NCBI GenBank assembly: GCA_964594985.1
Contig: CAZQNQ010000012.1
Coordinates: forward strand, 74,847 to 138,846
Reading direction: 5' to 3'
Length of the DNA: 64,000 nt
DNA from: JADLHS01 sp964594985
GTDB lineage: Bacteria > Verrucomicrobiota > Verrucomicrobiia > Limisphaerales > JADLHS01
Under the pieces are notes generated by a model, which searched no databases, was not told the DNA's origin, and saw nothing but the letters and a program-made list of their open reading frames with translations. Positions 34,016 to 41,806 of the stretch are shown one piece after another; position 1 is the stretch's first letter, and every line of letters starts with the position of its first letter. The position numbers and the translations under genes are program-made.

Positions 34016-34748
34016 TTTCGTTGGTCAAAAGTTTTTCCAGTTCGCGCACGGTGGCGTTGATGTCCTGCCCCAGCCCGACGAGTTGATGAGCGATTTCGCC
34101 ATCGGCATTCAGCACCGTGATGATGTTCGAGTGGGCGAATTGTCCGGTCGCCTCCTCCTTGTATTTCACGCCGAGCAAGGCGGCAAGCTCAAGTATGTCA
34201 TCGGATTCGCCATGCAATAACGTCCAGTTCGTGGCCGACAAATTGCGCGTCGCGCGAAACTTCGCCAGCGCCTCGGGCGTGTCGCGGCGCGTGTCGAACG
34301 TGACCAGGGTGAAACCCACTTTGCCGCGCAATTCCGGCTTGAGCGCCGCCTCGATCCGGCTGAGGTCGTGAACGAGAATCGGGCACGCATACTGACAGCT
34401 TGCAAAAAACATCACGATGACCTGCGGGCGGCCTTTCAAGTCCGCGAGTTTGATTTGTTTGTTGGCGTCAGTCGTCCATTTCGATTCGGTCTGGTAAAGC
34501 GATTTGTCGCTGAACGCGGCGGCAGGCTCGGCTTTGGCGCAGCACGAAGCGGCGGCGGGCGCCGAACGACACGCCGTGAGATTGAACGCCAGGCCGACTC
34601 CAAGCGCCAACCACCACCCGCCAGCGAAGCCTTCACGGAGCCTCACGCCAAGCCCGCCAAGGCCGCAAAGGGTTGAGGAAAAACCAACCTCACCCTTTGC
34701 GGCCTTCGCGCCCGCAGCGTGAGTTTTGTTCTCTACAATTGTTTTCAT
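33999..34748 (-). CDS. SCO1/SenC-family copper chaperone lipoprotein with repeat-encoded N-terminus
   Basis: 249 residues. A lipobox LTAC (about residue 61) anchors it to the membrane. The thioredoxin fold has the copper motif FFASCQYACPILVHDL (CxxxCP) and a distal His in FAHSNIITVLNADGE. Members deliver copper to oxidases and, in denitrifiers, to nitrite or N2O reductase; here NirK is the likely client. Residues about 8-36 (AAGAKAAKGEVGFSSTLCG onward) come from a family G repeat, moving the signal far from the start. Its ATG overlaps the SUMF1-like stop (ATGA). Confidence 0.87.
   Translation of the reverse strand: MKTIVENKTHAAGAKAAKGEVGFSSTLCGLGGLGVRLREGFAGGWWLALGVGLAFNLTACRSAPAAASCCAKAEPAAAFSDKSLYQTESKWTTDANKQIKLADLKGRPQVIVMFFASCQYACPILVHDLSRIEAALKPELRGKVGFTLVTFDTRRDTPEALAKFRATRNLSATNWTLLHGESDDILELAALLGVKYKEEATGQFAHSNIITVLNADGEIAHQLVGLGQDINATVRELEKLLTNENATAQ
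34642..34727. repeat. Family G palindromic repeat, copy 3 (inside the SCO1-like gene)
   Basis: Short form: CCTCACGCCAAGCCCGCCAA at the left, CTTCGCGCCCGCAGCGTGAG at the right, with internal CCCTTTGCGG/CCGCAAAGGG. Lies in the 5' end of the gene and is translated. Confidence 0.8.
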
Positions 34749-35614
34749 AAATCTTTGGCGCAGCGGAAACCGAGGTTGTGGACGCAATAATCCGCCTTGA
34801 GACTGCTGCGAAATCCGTAACGCATGAACGCGGCAAAGTTGCCGGGATCGCGTGACCCGATCGAGCCGCTGCCGCAGAACAACTGGCGATCCAGCCCGGT
34901 GTCGCCGCGCGCATCACCGGTGACCATCGCGGTGTTGAAGTCGGCGACCCATTCCCAACCCAGCCCATGCAGATCATAAACGCCCCAATAATTGGTCCGC
35001 CCTGCGCCGACGCGGCCGAGCTTTTCGGCGGGCGAGGAATACCACGCGAGCAAGGCACGCTTAAACTCGGTGTCCTTCTCGCCATCGAGTTGCGTGTAGC
35101 CCGCGGCAGCGGTGAGTTCCCATTCGGCGACGGTCGGCAGGCGTTTGCCCGTCCATTGCGCGTAAGCTTTCGCGGCGAACCACGAAACAAATGTCACCGG
35201 CGCGTTTGGCGGAGCATTTGTGCCCAACTCCAGATCGCCCGTCCAGTTCTTGAGATAAGACTCGTCGGCAAAAAGTCGTTTCACCGCCGACCGTTGCCAG
35301 CGCGGATTGGCGCGGACGAAATGGAGAAAGTCCTCGTTGGTCACCGGCACGACATCGAGATAGAAGGGCTTTACCGTGACTTCCTTGAAATCCGCCGTGG
35401 AACGGAACATTGGCTTAAACACACCGCCACTGATGGCGACCATTCCCGCCTGGGAGCGCCGGCATCCTGCCGGCGAGTTGGTGGCGTTCGCGAGTGGAGT
35501 TCGGAACTCGCCAGCAAGATGCGGGCGCTCCCAGGATTCCACGCCGAAAGCAACGCCGCCCCACCACCCGGCGCAGGAGAGGAGCGCGAGAGTGATGAGG
35601 CGGATTGCTTTCAT
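34745..35614 (-). CDS. SUMF1/formylglycine-generating-enzyme-like exported protein
   Basis: 289 residues with a signal peptide (AIRLITLALLSCAGWWGGVAFG). The SUMF1/EgtB/PvdO fold appears from about residue 57: GMVAISGGVF, FYLDVVPVTNEDFLHFV, APVTFVSWFAAKAYAQWTGKRLPTVAEWE, LHGLGWEWVADFN and the end GFRCAK. The catalytic Cys pair of true formylglycine enzymes is not obvious, so the role is unknown; placement between nirK and a copper chaperone suggests help in NirK maturation. Residues about 27-55 (SWERPHLAGEFRTPL onward) are encoded by a family B repeat directly after the signal peptide. Confidence 0.8.
   Translation of the reverse strand: MKAIRLITLALLSCAGWWGGVAFGVESWERPHLAGEFRTPLANATNSPAGCRRSQAGMVAISGGVFKPMFRSTADFKEVTVKPFYLDVVPVTNEDFLHFVRANPRWQRSAVKRLFADESYLKNWTGDLELGTNAPPNAPVTFVSWFAAKAYAQWTGKRLPTVAEWELTAAAGYTQLDGEKDTEFKRALLAWYSSPAEKLGRVGAGRTNYWGVYDLHGLGWEWVADFNTAMVTGDARGDTGLDRQLFCGSGSIGSRDPGNFAAFMRYGFRSSLKADYCVHNLGFRCAKDL
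35449..35536. repeat. Family B palindromic repeat, copy 2 (inside the SUMF1-like gene)
   Basis: CTGGGAGCGCCGGCATCCTG and the inverted GATGCGGGCGCTCCCAG frame an inner GGCGAGTT/AACTCGCC pair. In frame and translated. Confidence 0.85.
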
Positions 35615-35629
35615 GGGTTGCAGCGTGGG

Positions 35630-37153
35630 TTACTCGAATTGATTCGCCGCCGGTGGCGCGATGGTGGCGCGGACACGTTTTACTTCGTCCACCGCGACAG
35701 CCGCGCCTTCATTGCCGAAGCTGTTGCGCACATAGGTCAGCACGTTCGCAATCTGATCGTCCGAGAGATAATTCAGCGGCGTCATCGTGCCGTTGTATTT
35801 CTTGCCGTTCACGATGACCTCGCCGGAGCGCCCCGCGATCACCGTATGAATCGCCTCCTCGTCGGTCATCTTTGCAAAGAAATCCGACTTCGCGAGTGGC
35901 GGAATCTGATTCGGCAACCCTTCGCCGTTCAACTGATGGCACACGAAGCAGGTCTGCATATACACGCCCCGGCCCTTCTCCATCTGGATCTCTTTCGAGA
36001 GCGACGCGATCTTGGGATTGCCCTTGATCTCCGCCGCGACCTCGGCCTTGAGGGCCGCGACGCGTTTCTCCGAGTCCCCACCTTCCGCCGCTTTGCCGAG
36101 ATAAACCGCGTCCACTTCCTTGCCCGAGTAAACGATCTGATCCGCCGGCCCTTCCACCTTCAACATGCCAATCGCGCCCTTGTTAAAGGCGCGGAACAGC
36201 GAGTGATCCACGAGGATATAGGTGCCCGGCACTTCCACTTTGAAATCCACGATGGCCGAACCGCCGGAGGGAATCATCGTGGTTTGAACATTGTGCGACT
36301 TCTGCGTGCCGCCTTCCAGATAGACCGTGTCAAAAATCTCGCCGATGACGTGAAATGAAGAAGTGAGATTCGGCCCGCCGTTGCCGACAAAAAGCCGAAC
36401 CTTCTCGCCAACCTTGGCCGTGATCGCCTTGTCACCCACCAGCGAACCGACGGCGCCGTTGAACAAAACATACGTGGGCCGCTCGTCAATCGCCTTGTTC
36501 ATGTCGAAGTATTGCAGCCCCTCTTCGCCGTATTTGCCGACGGTGTAGAAGTCGCCTTGCATGATGTAATACTCGCGGTCCACGGGCGGCAGACCGTCCT
36601 TCGGCTCGACGAAGATCAACCCATACATGCCGTTGCCGACGTGCATCCCGACCGGCGCGGTCGCGCAGTGATAAACATAAAGCCCCGCATTCAGCGCCTT
36701 GAACGAAAATTGCGACGAATGCCCCGGCGCCGTGAACGATGAAGCCGCGCCACCGCCCGGGCCGGTGACGGCGTGCAGGTCAATGTTGTGCGGCATCTTG
36801 CTGTCTTGATGGTTGTTCAAGTGGAACTCCACCTGATCGCCCTCGCGGATGCGGATGAAACTGCCGGGCACATCGCCGCCGAACGTCCAGAAGACATACT
36901 CGACGCCGTCGGCGAGGCGCTTGGTGACTTCACGCACTTCGAGATGGACGATGACTTTCGTGGGATGCTTGCGCGTGATGGGCGGTGGAACATGGGGTGC
37001 TTGCGTGAGCACGGCGTGTTCTTCGCCCTGCACATCGGGATCAATCAACTTGGTGGCGGCGGCTTTGACCGGCTCCTCAGAAGCGGGCAGCGCACCGGCA
37101 AATAGACCCGCGAGCGCCATCAAACTAAGTTGTTTCAATAGTTTTCGTTTCAT
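35630..37153 (-). CDS. nirK: Copper nitrite reductase with a C-terminal cytochrome c domain
   Basis: 507 residues from the ATG at 37153. Reduces nitrite to NO in the periplasm. Signal peptide LMALAGLFAGALPAS. Type-1 copper ligands His122, Cys163, His171, Met176 and type-2 ligands His127, His162, His317; catalytic Asp125 (MPHNIDLHAV) and His268 (SSFHVIGE). The loop YHCATAPVGMHVGNGMYG is of the AniA-like class. After a linker (about 345-390) comes a fused class I cytochrome c: CFVCH 402-406 and axial Met457 (YNGTMTPL), which should feed electrons internally. First gene of an operon with SUMF1-like, SCO1-like, DUF2249 and Crp genes; two FNR-type boxes lie upstream. Confidence 0.96.
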   Translation of the reverse strand: MKRKLLKQLSLMALAGLFAGALPASEEPVKAAATKLIDPDVQGEEHAVLTQAPHVPPPITRKHPTKVIVHLEVREVTKRLADGVEYVFWTFGGDVPGSFIRIREGDQVEFHLNNHQDSKMPHNIDLHAVTGPGGGAASSFTAPGHSSQFSFKALNAGLYVYHCATAPVGMHVGNGMYGLIFVEPKDGLPPVDREYYIMQGDFYTVGKYGEEGLQYFDMNKAIDERPTYVLFNGAVGSLVGDKAITAKVGEKVRLFVGNGGPNLTSSFHVIGEIFDTVYLEGGTQKSHNVQTTMIPSGGSAIVDFKVEVPGTYILVDHSLFRAFNKGAIGMLKVEGPADQIVYSGKEVDAVYLGKAAEGGDSEKRVAALKAEVAAEIKGNPKIASLSKEIQMEKGRGVYMQTCFVCHQLNGEGLPNQIPPLAKSDFFAKMTDEEAIHTVIAGRSGEVIVNGKKYNGTMTPLNYLSDDQIANVLTYVRNSFGNEGAAVAVDEVKRVRATIAPPAANQFE

Positions 37154-37224
37154 GATTTGGTTTTGTTTCACGATGCTATTTTGAACGTCTGCAAGAAAAG
37201 TATCCTGTCGCGACGACCACAGCC

Positions 37225-37238
37225 TTGACCAAGGTCAT
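37225..37238 (-). promoter_or_regulatory. Imperfect FNR/Dnr-type box upstream of nirK
   Basis: TTGACCAAGGTCAT, one mismatch from TTGAC-N4-GTCAA, 71 bases before the nirK start. The better box is at 37270. Confidence 0.5.
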
Positions 37239-37269
37239 GTTTTTGCGAGTTGCGAACATCGCACATGAC

Positions 37270-37283
37270 TTGACTTAAATCAA
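37270..37283 (-). promoter_or_regulatory. FNR/Dnr-type box upstream of nirK
   Basis: TTGACTTAAATCAA matches TTGAY-N4-RTCAA fully, 116 bases before the nirK start. Confidence 0.75.
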
Positions 37284-37471
37284 AACCGCCGCACGGTCAG
37301 GCATGAGCTGTGCGGCGGTGGAATGAAAACAATCCAAGTGGTCGGAGTGCGGGCTTTAGCCCGCTTCAACTGGACGGTGACAGAACGATCACGGACGAAC
37401 AAGACGCCCCGATCGGTTCAGCCGCTGAAGCGACGTAGAACAGTTCGCAAAATGTTGGTCGGAAACAAATT

Positions 37472-37533
37472 CCCCTCACCCGGCCTGCGGCCACCCTCTC
37501 CCCATCCGATGGGGAGAGGGACGGGGTGAGGGG
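37472..37533. repeat. Family E palindromic repeat, copy 1 (CCCCTCACCC...GGGTGAGGGG)
   Basis: Outer arms CCCCTCACCC/GGGGTGAGGGG and inner arms CCCTCTCCCCAT/ATGGGGAGAGGG. It lies in the spacer between nirK and the NO reductase stop; the rest of 37284-37597 shows only a GCGGGCTTTAGCCCGC hairpin at about 37348. Confidence 0.85.
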
Positions 37534-37597
37534 ACTTTCGCCAGCACCTCGGTTCCGACCTTCTTTTGGCAGGACGCTCTAAACGTCGCGCTCCCAT

Positions 37598-39907
37598 TCA
37601 GGTCGTCTCAAAACCGGCTTTGGCTCCGGATTTGAGGTCCTCGGACTGGCCTTCGATGGACCAGCCGGTCTTGAGTCCGAGCACGAACCAGCCCAAGCCC
37701 AGCGCCCCGGCGGCGAAGATCGTGTCGCCGATGATGCGCAACCAACGCAGCTTGTCCATCAACGGCGTTTGCAGGAACTCCGCCGAGCGCGCGTACCACA
37801 TGCCGTGTTCGACGCTCGCCCAGGTTTGCAGCAAGCCGACGGGCAGCAGACTCAGCAGCGCCATCAGCGCCAGCCCGACGTTCAGCGACCAGAAGCTGAA
37901 GGACAGCACGGGTGATTTCCATTGCCCTTCCCGCGTCAGACCGCGCAGACAGAAAAGCATCAGGCCGATGCCCAACATGCCATACACGCCGAACAACGCG
38001 GTGTGGCCATGCAGCGGCGTGGTGTTCAAGCCTTGCATGTAGTAGAGCCCGATCGGCGGATTGATGAGGAAGCCGAACAAGCCCGCGCCGACGAAATTCC
38101 AGAACGCGACCGCCACAAAGAAATAAATCGGCCACCGATACTGCGACACCCAGGCCCGTGCCCGGGTTAGCGTGAGGTTTTCGTAAGCTTCAAATCCGAT
38201 CAGCACGAGCGGCACAATTTCCAACGCGCTGAACGTCGCACCCAAGGCGAGCACGGCAGTCGGCGTGCCCGAGAAATACAGGTGATGCATCGTGCCGAGA
38301 ATGCCGCCGGACAGAAAGATCACCGTGGAGAACAACACCGCCGAGGTCGCGTTGGCGATGCGCAGCAGTCCCATGCGCGTAAACAGGAAGGCGATGACGA
38401 CCGTGGCGAACACTTCAAAGAAACCTTCCACCCACAGATGCACCACCCACCAGCGCCAGTATTCCGCCATCGCGAGATGCGTCTGTCGGCCCCACATCAG
38501 ACCCGCGCCATAGAACAGGCCGATCGCCGCCGAAGCCACGAGAAACAACGCGAGCAGATGGCGATTCGGCTTCGGGCTTTTGAACGCCGGCCACAACGAG
38601 CGTGCCATCAGGAACAGCCACAGGAACAAACCGATGAAGAGGAAAATCTGCCAGAACCGGCCGAGGTCCACGTATTCGTAGCCTTGGTGCCCAAACCAGA
38701 AATTCGCCACGTAGCCGAGCTTCTGTTGCACGCCCAGCCATTCGCCCGCCATCGAACCAACGACAATGACCAGTAAACAGACGAACAGAAAGTTGATTCC
38801 TGCCCGTTGCCACTTTGGTTCGTAACCTGATACCGCCGGCGCAACGAACAATCCGGTCGCCAACCAAGCGGTCGCGATCCAGAAGATGCCCAACTGTGTG
38901 TGCCAGGTGCGCGCCACCGAATACGGCAGCCACTTATCCAGCGGGATGCCGAAGAAGCCATCGCCTTCGACGCCGTAGTGCGCCGTGATCGCGCCCAAGC
39001 CGATCTGCGCGACCATCAACGCCGCGACGATCCAGAAGTATTTCAACGTCGCCTTCATCGAAGGCGTGGCCTTCAGCGCGAGCAGCGGGTCTTTCGCCGG
39101 CACATCGGATTCTTCTTCACCCTCATTGTGTCGTTGCACGGCGAAATACCAGACCATCCCGCCGACGCCCGCGAGCAAGGCGATGAAGCTGACGATGGAC
39201 CAGACGACGATGGAACTGGTCGGCTTGTTATCAATCAATGGCTCGGCGGGCCAGTTCTGCGTGTAAGTGATCGTGCTGCCGGGACGTTCCGTGCCGCAGG
39301 ACCACGCGGCCCAGAAGAAGAATGAGTTCATCAACTGTTGTCGCTCCGCAGTCTTGATGGTGTTGGCGGGAATCGCGTACGCCTTGCGCAAGGAACTCAA
39401 ATCCTTGTCATCGCCAAACAACGCAGTGTAATGCGAACCAACGGCCTTGAACGCTTCCGCCCGCGTGGCCGAAACGACGAGATCACCCGACTTGGGATCG
39501 TAGGTGTTGGAACGGATTTCCTTCTTGAGGCGCTGCCGGAGTGCGGCCTGGGTTTCCGCGTCGGTCTGCGCATAAGTTTTACCGCCGGCTTGCGTCGCCC
39601 AGTGGTCCAGCAGCCAGACCGCCTCGCGATGCAACCAATCCGCGCTCCAGTCCGGCGCGACATACGCGCCATGTCCCCAGATGCTGCCGACCTGTTGTCC
39701 GCCCATGGATTGCCAGACATTCTGTCCGTCCTTGATGTCCTGCCCGGTGAACAGCACCGTGCCGTCCGTGGTGACAACCCGCTTGGGAACGGGCGGGGCG
39801 GTGCGATAGATTTCCAAGCCGAAGTAGCCCAGAACCAATAGTGAAACAGTGATGACGCTGATCAGACTCAGCCAGAGTTTGCGATAGGATTGTGGTTTAG
39901 TACTCAT
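37598..39907 (-). CDS. norZ: Quinol-dependent nitric oxide reductase (qNOR)
   Basis: 769 residues, the length of single-subunit qNOR, which reduces NO to N2O with quinol. The N-terminal fused NorC-like part has an anchor helix (LWLSLISVITVSLLVLGYFG) and no CxxCH, as expected; GQNVWQSMGGQQVGSIWGHG and APDWSADWLHREA are conserved. NorB-like part: 12 helices with the heme ligands ARTWHTQLGIFW and HGHTALFG, and the metal-site motif VVHLWVEGFFEVFA (His and Glu) plus MHHLYFSG. Own transcription unit with an FNR-type box 53 bases upstream. Confidence 0.96.
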   Translation of the reverse strand: MSTKPQSYRKLWLSLISVITVSLLVLGYFGLEIYRTAPPVPKRVVTTDGTVLFTGQDIKDGQNVWQSMGGQQVGSIWGHGAYVAPDWSADWLHREAVWLLDHWATQAGGKTYAQTDAETQAALRQRLKKEIRSNTYDPKSGDLVVSATRAEAFKAVGSHYTALFGDDKDLSSLRKAYAIPANTIKTAERQQLMNSFFFWAAWSCGTERPGSTITYTQNWPAEPLIDNKPTSSIVVWSIVSFIALLAGVGGMVWYFAVQRHNEGEEESDVPAKDPLLALKATPSMKATLKYFWIVAALMVAQIGLGAITAHYGVEGDGFFGIPLDKWLPYSVARTWHTQLGIFWIATAWLATGLFVAPAVSGYEPKWQRAGINFLFVCLLVIVVGSMAGEWLGVQQKLGYVANFWFGHQGYEYVDLGRFWQIFLFIGLFLWLFLMARSLWPAFKSPKPNRHLLALFLVASAAIGLFYGAGLMWGRQTHLAMAEYWRWWVVHLWVEGFFEVFATVVIAFLFTRMGLLRIANATSAVLFSTVIFLSGGILGTMHHLYFSGTPTAVLALGATFSALEIVPLVLIGFEAYENLTLTRARAWVSQYRWPIYFFVAVAFWNFVGAGLFGFLINPPIGLYYMQGLNTTPLHGHTALFGVYGMLGIGLMLFCLRGLTREGQWKSPVLSFSFWSLNVGLALMALLSLLPVGLLQTWASVEHGMWYARSAEFLQTPLMDKLRWLRIIGDTIFAAGALGLGWFVLGLKTGWSIEGQSEDLKSGAKAGFETT

Positions 39908-39960
39908 AATTTTAGTAGCGAACGAGCGGCGACAGGTTAGCGGGTCTGTTCCGAAGCACC

Positions 39961-39974
39961 TTGATTTGCATCAA
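39961..39974 (-). promoter_or_regulatory. FNR/Dnr-type box upstream of norZ
   Basis: TTGATTTGCATCAA is a perfect TTGAT-N4-ATCAA dyad centred about 60 bases before the norZ ATG. Confidence 0.8.
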
Positions 39975-40090
39975 GAGTTGCGGCCTTTTGGGGGAAACTT
40001 TGCTCCGCCTAAAAGTAAAACGTCAGTCGCGAATGAAATTCACGACTGCCGCAATAGAACCAACACTTTCAAGGCGCAACAACCTCCGCC

Positions 40091-40462
40091 TCATTTCATT
40101 CCGGTCGGATCAGCCACGGCCTGCCCGGCAAAATCATGCCGGATGCGCACGATGCGATAACGGTCGCCGTCTTGCATGAGTGTGTCCCACCAATCCGCGC
40201 CGTCATAGCGATAGCGCAGTTGCAAGCCGCGCACCGCGCGCGTCGCGAGCCATTCGCGCGCTTGGGCCAGAGTCACCGCAGCCGGGTCGGGAACATATTG
40301 CTGCGCGGCGAACTTCGGGAGGATTTCCGTCAACTCCGTGCAGGCTTCGATGTCGGCCAGCAACTGCGCGACTTGCGCGGCATCCAGGCTGGCAGAGTGC
40401 AATTCGGGCAACGCGGGCGATTCGGTTTCATTCGCGGGGGTGAGGCCAGGTTCAGGATTCAT
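40091..40462 (-). CDS. Unrecognised protein, last gene of the nap operon
   Basis: 123 residues, soluble, no signal or metal motif. An acidic N-terminus precedes a helical stretch (LDAAQVAQLLADIEACTEL) and a C-terminal beta-rich half (VRGLQLRYRYDGADWWDTLM, then YRIVRIRHDFAGQAVA). Its ATG overlaps the NapF-like stop by 11 bases, which argues for a real, co-translated gene and for a role in nitrate reductase assembly or NapF function. I cannot name the family. Confidence 0.65.
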   Translation of the reverse strand: MNPEPGLTPANETESPALPELHSASLDAAQVAQLLADIEACTELTEILPKFAAQQYVPDPAAVTLAQAREWLATRAVRGLQLRYRYDGADWWDTLMQDGDRYRIVRIRHDFAGQAVADPTGMK

Positions 40463-40976
40463 GGGAGCGGAGTTGGAGGGTGAGCGAACGCCGACTGGGA
40501 AGCAGCAAAACCGCATTGGTTGGCGCGGGACAAACTTGCTGGCAAATGCCGCAGCCGGTGCAGACATCGGCGACGACTTGCGGCATTCCATTTTGCACCG
40601 CCATTGCTCCGACCACCGGACAACGCTCGACACACGCCGCGCAGAACGAGGTCAACGCCAGACAATGCCGGCCTTGGATGACGGCGATCTTTTCCAGCGC
40701 CGCAACTGAGGTTGCAGCCGGTTTAGCCGATTGAAACGGTCGGACCAACCGGGCCAACAAATCGCGCCGACTCAGCGCGGCCTTGGGCGGGGGCGGCGGG
40801 CCTCCCGGCCTGCCGGAGAGGGCGGCATCCGGCCGCCCGGAAAAATCGTCCGAACTGCGAGCGCGCTCCGATTTCTCCAAGACGTTTTGACTAGCCACGC
40901 TTTTCCCACCGGGCTGGAAGCCCGGCGCTACGTCAGCCAGGATGGCTGACGCTACGGATCTGAACAGCGCATTCAT
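40452..40976 (-). CDS. NapF-like ferredoxin with repeat-encoded N-terminus
   Basis: 174 residues. Two 4Fe-4S sites: FCAACVERCP and VCTGCGICQQVCPAPTNAV, with SRRDLLARL near residue 68 as in NapF. NapF-type proteins help mature or reduce NapA in the cytoplasm. Residues about 8-61 (VASAILADVAPGFQPGGK onward to RPGGPPPPP) are translated from a family D repeat that begins seven codons after the ATG. The start overlaps the NapB-like stop (ATGA). Confidence 0.8.
   Translation of the reverse strand: MNALFRSVASAILADVAPGFQPGGKSVASQNVLEKSERARSSDDFSGRPDAALSGRPGGPPPPPKAALSRRDLLARLVRPFQSAKPAATSVAALEKIAVIQGRHCLALTSFCAACVERCPVVGAMAVQNGMPQVVADVCTGCGICQQVCPAPTNAVLLLPSRRSLTLQLRSHES
40795..40955. repeat. Family D palindromic repeat, copy 1 (inside the napF-like gene)
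   Basis: CGGGCCTCCCGGCCTGCCG and CGGGCTGGAAGCCCGG, ending CAGCCAGGATGGCTG then GCTAC. Related elements at 47964 and 49178 are intergenic. Confidence 0.85.
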
Positions 40977-41806
40977 GGTGTGGCCTGAGTTGTTTGCGCC
41001 GGAGACAGCGCTCCGTTGACGGAGGAGAAGAACAGGCGCTGGTCCAGCTCCGCGCCGGGCGCGTGACATTGCACGCACGCCTGGCGATTCGGATGCGGCG
41101 TGCGCAAGCCGAACAAGCCCTGCGGCCCGTGGCAACTGTTGCAATCGCTTCGCATCAGCGTGCTGTGCGGCACGGTCGGCGGCGCTTGCGGCCAGGCGCG
41201 ACCACCCTTGAGCGGCGCGTTGAGGCCGGCGAATTGATTTTCCGTCAACGGTTCGCGCAGCGCGGTTTCACCGGTCGGAATGCGTGGGCCGACGGCGGGC
41301 ACGTGACATTGCGTGCAACTCGTGTAAGCCGCGTGACTGATCTTCGAGGCGATCTTGTCTTTCACGACCAAGCCCGAGCCGTGACACGCGAGACAGGCGG
41401 CGGCGGAATCCTGCGCAATCGGATGCGGCACGACGGGCGGGGCGCCGTCGAAAGCGCGGCGGGCGGCGCGTTCGCGCAGCGCCAAAGCACGCTCGGCTTC
41501 GGTGACATTCGTCAGCCCAGTCACGTCCACGACGGGTTGAACCAGTTTGCCAACGTGGTTTTCCCAGGTCGCATTCGGCCCGTCGGTCAGGCGATTTTGC
41601 TCCGCGTACCGTCGCGCCAACTGGATGGAATCGTCATCGGCATTCTGTTCAGTCGAAGCGACCGCCAGCGAGACGGAGGGCGTCGGATTCAACCGCGAGC
41701 CCGTCTGGCGCAAACCCATGAAGTAGCCGCTGACCGACGCGGTCAACAGGATCGCCCCCACGATCCACGTGGCGCGGCGATACGTGATGGGATTGATGGG
41801 CTTCAC
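40973..41806 (-). CDS. Tetraheme cytochrome made of two NapB-like diheme modules
   Basis: 277 residues from a GTG overlapping the napA stop by four bases (GTGA). An N-terminal anchor (WIVGAILLTASVSGYFMGL) leads to two copies of the NapB pattern: PPVVPH 123-128 with CLACH 138-142, SH and CTQCH 164-168; then PPTVPH 209-214 with CNSCH 222-226 and CVQCH 244-248. Normal NapB has one such diheme unit of about 150 residues. It should pass electrons to NapA in the periplasm. The duplicated module and the retained membrane anchor are unusual. Confidence 0.82.
   Translation of the reverse strand: MKPINPITYRRATWIVGAILLTASVSGYFMGLRQTGSRLNPTPSVSLAVASTEQNADDDSIQLARRYAEQNRLTDGPNATWENHVGKLVQPVVDVTGLTNVTEAERALALRERAARRAFDGAPPVVPHPIAQDSAAACLACHGSGLVVKDKIASKISHAAYTSCTQCHVPAVGPRIPTGETALREPLTENQFAGLNAPLKGGRAWPQAPPTVPHSTLMRSDCNSCHGPQGLFGLRTPHPNRQACVQCHAPGAELDQRLFFSSVNGALSPAQTTQATP

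Noticed and set aside
37598..39907. Cytochrome oxidase subunit I instead of NO reductase
   Set aside because: The fused NorC-like N-terminal domain and the Glu in LWVEGFFEVFA identify qNOR.
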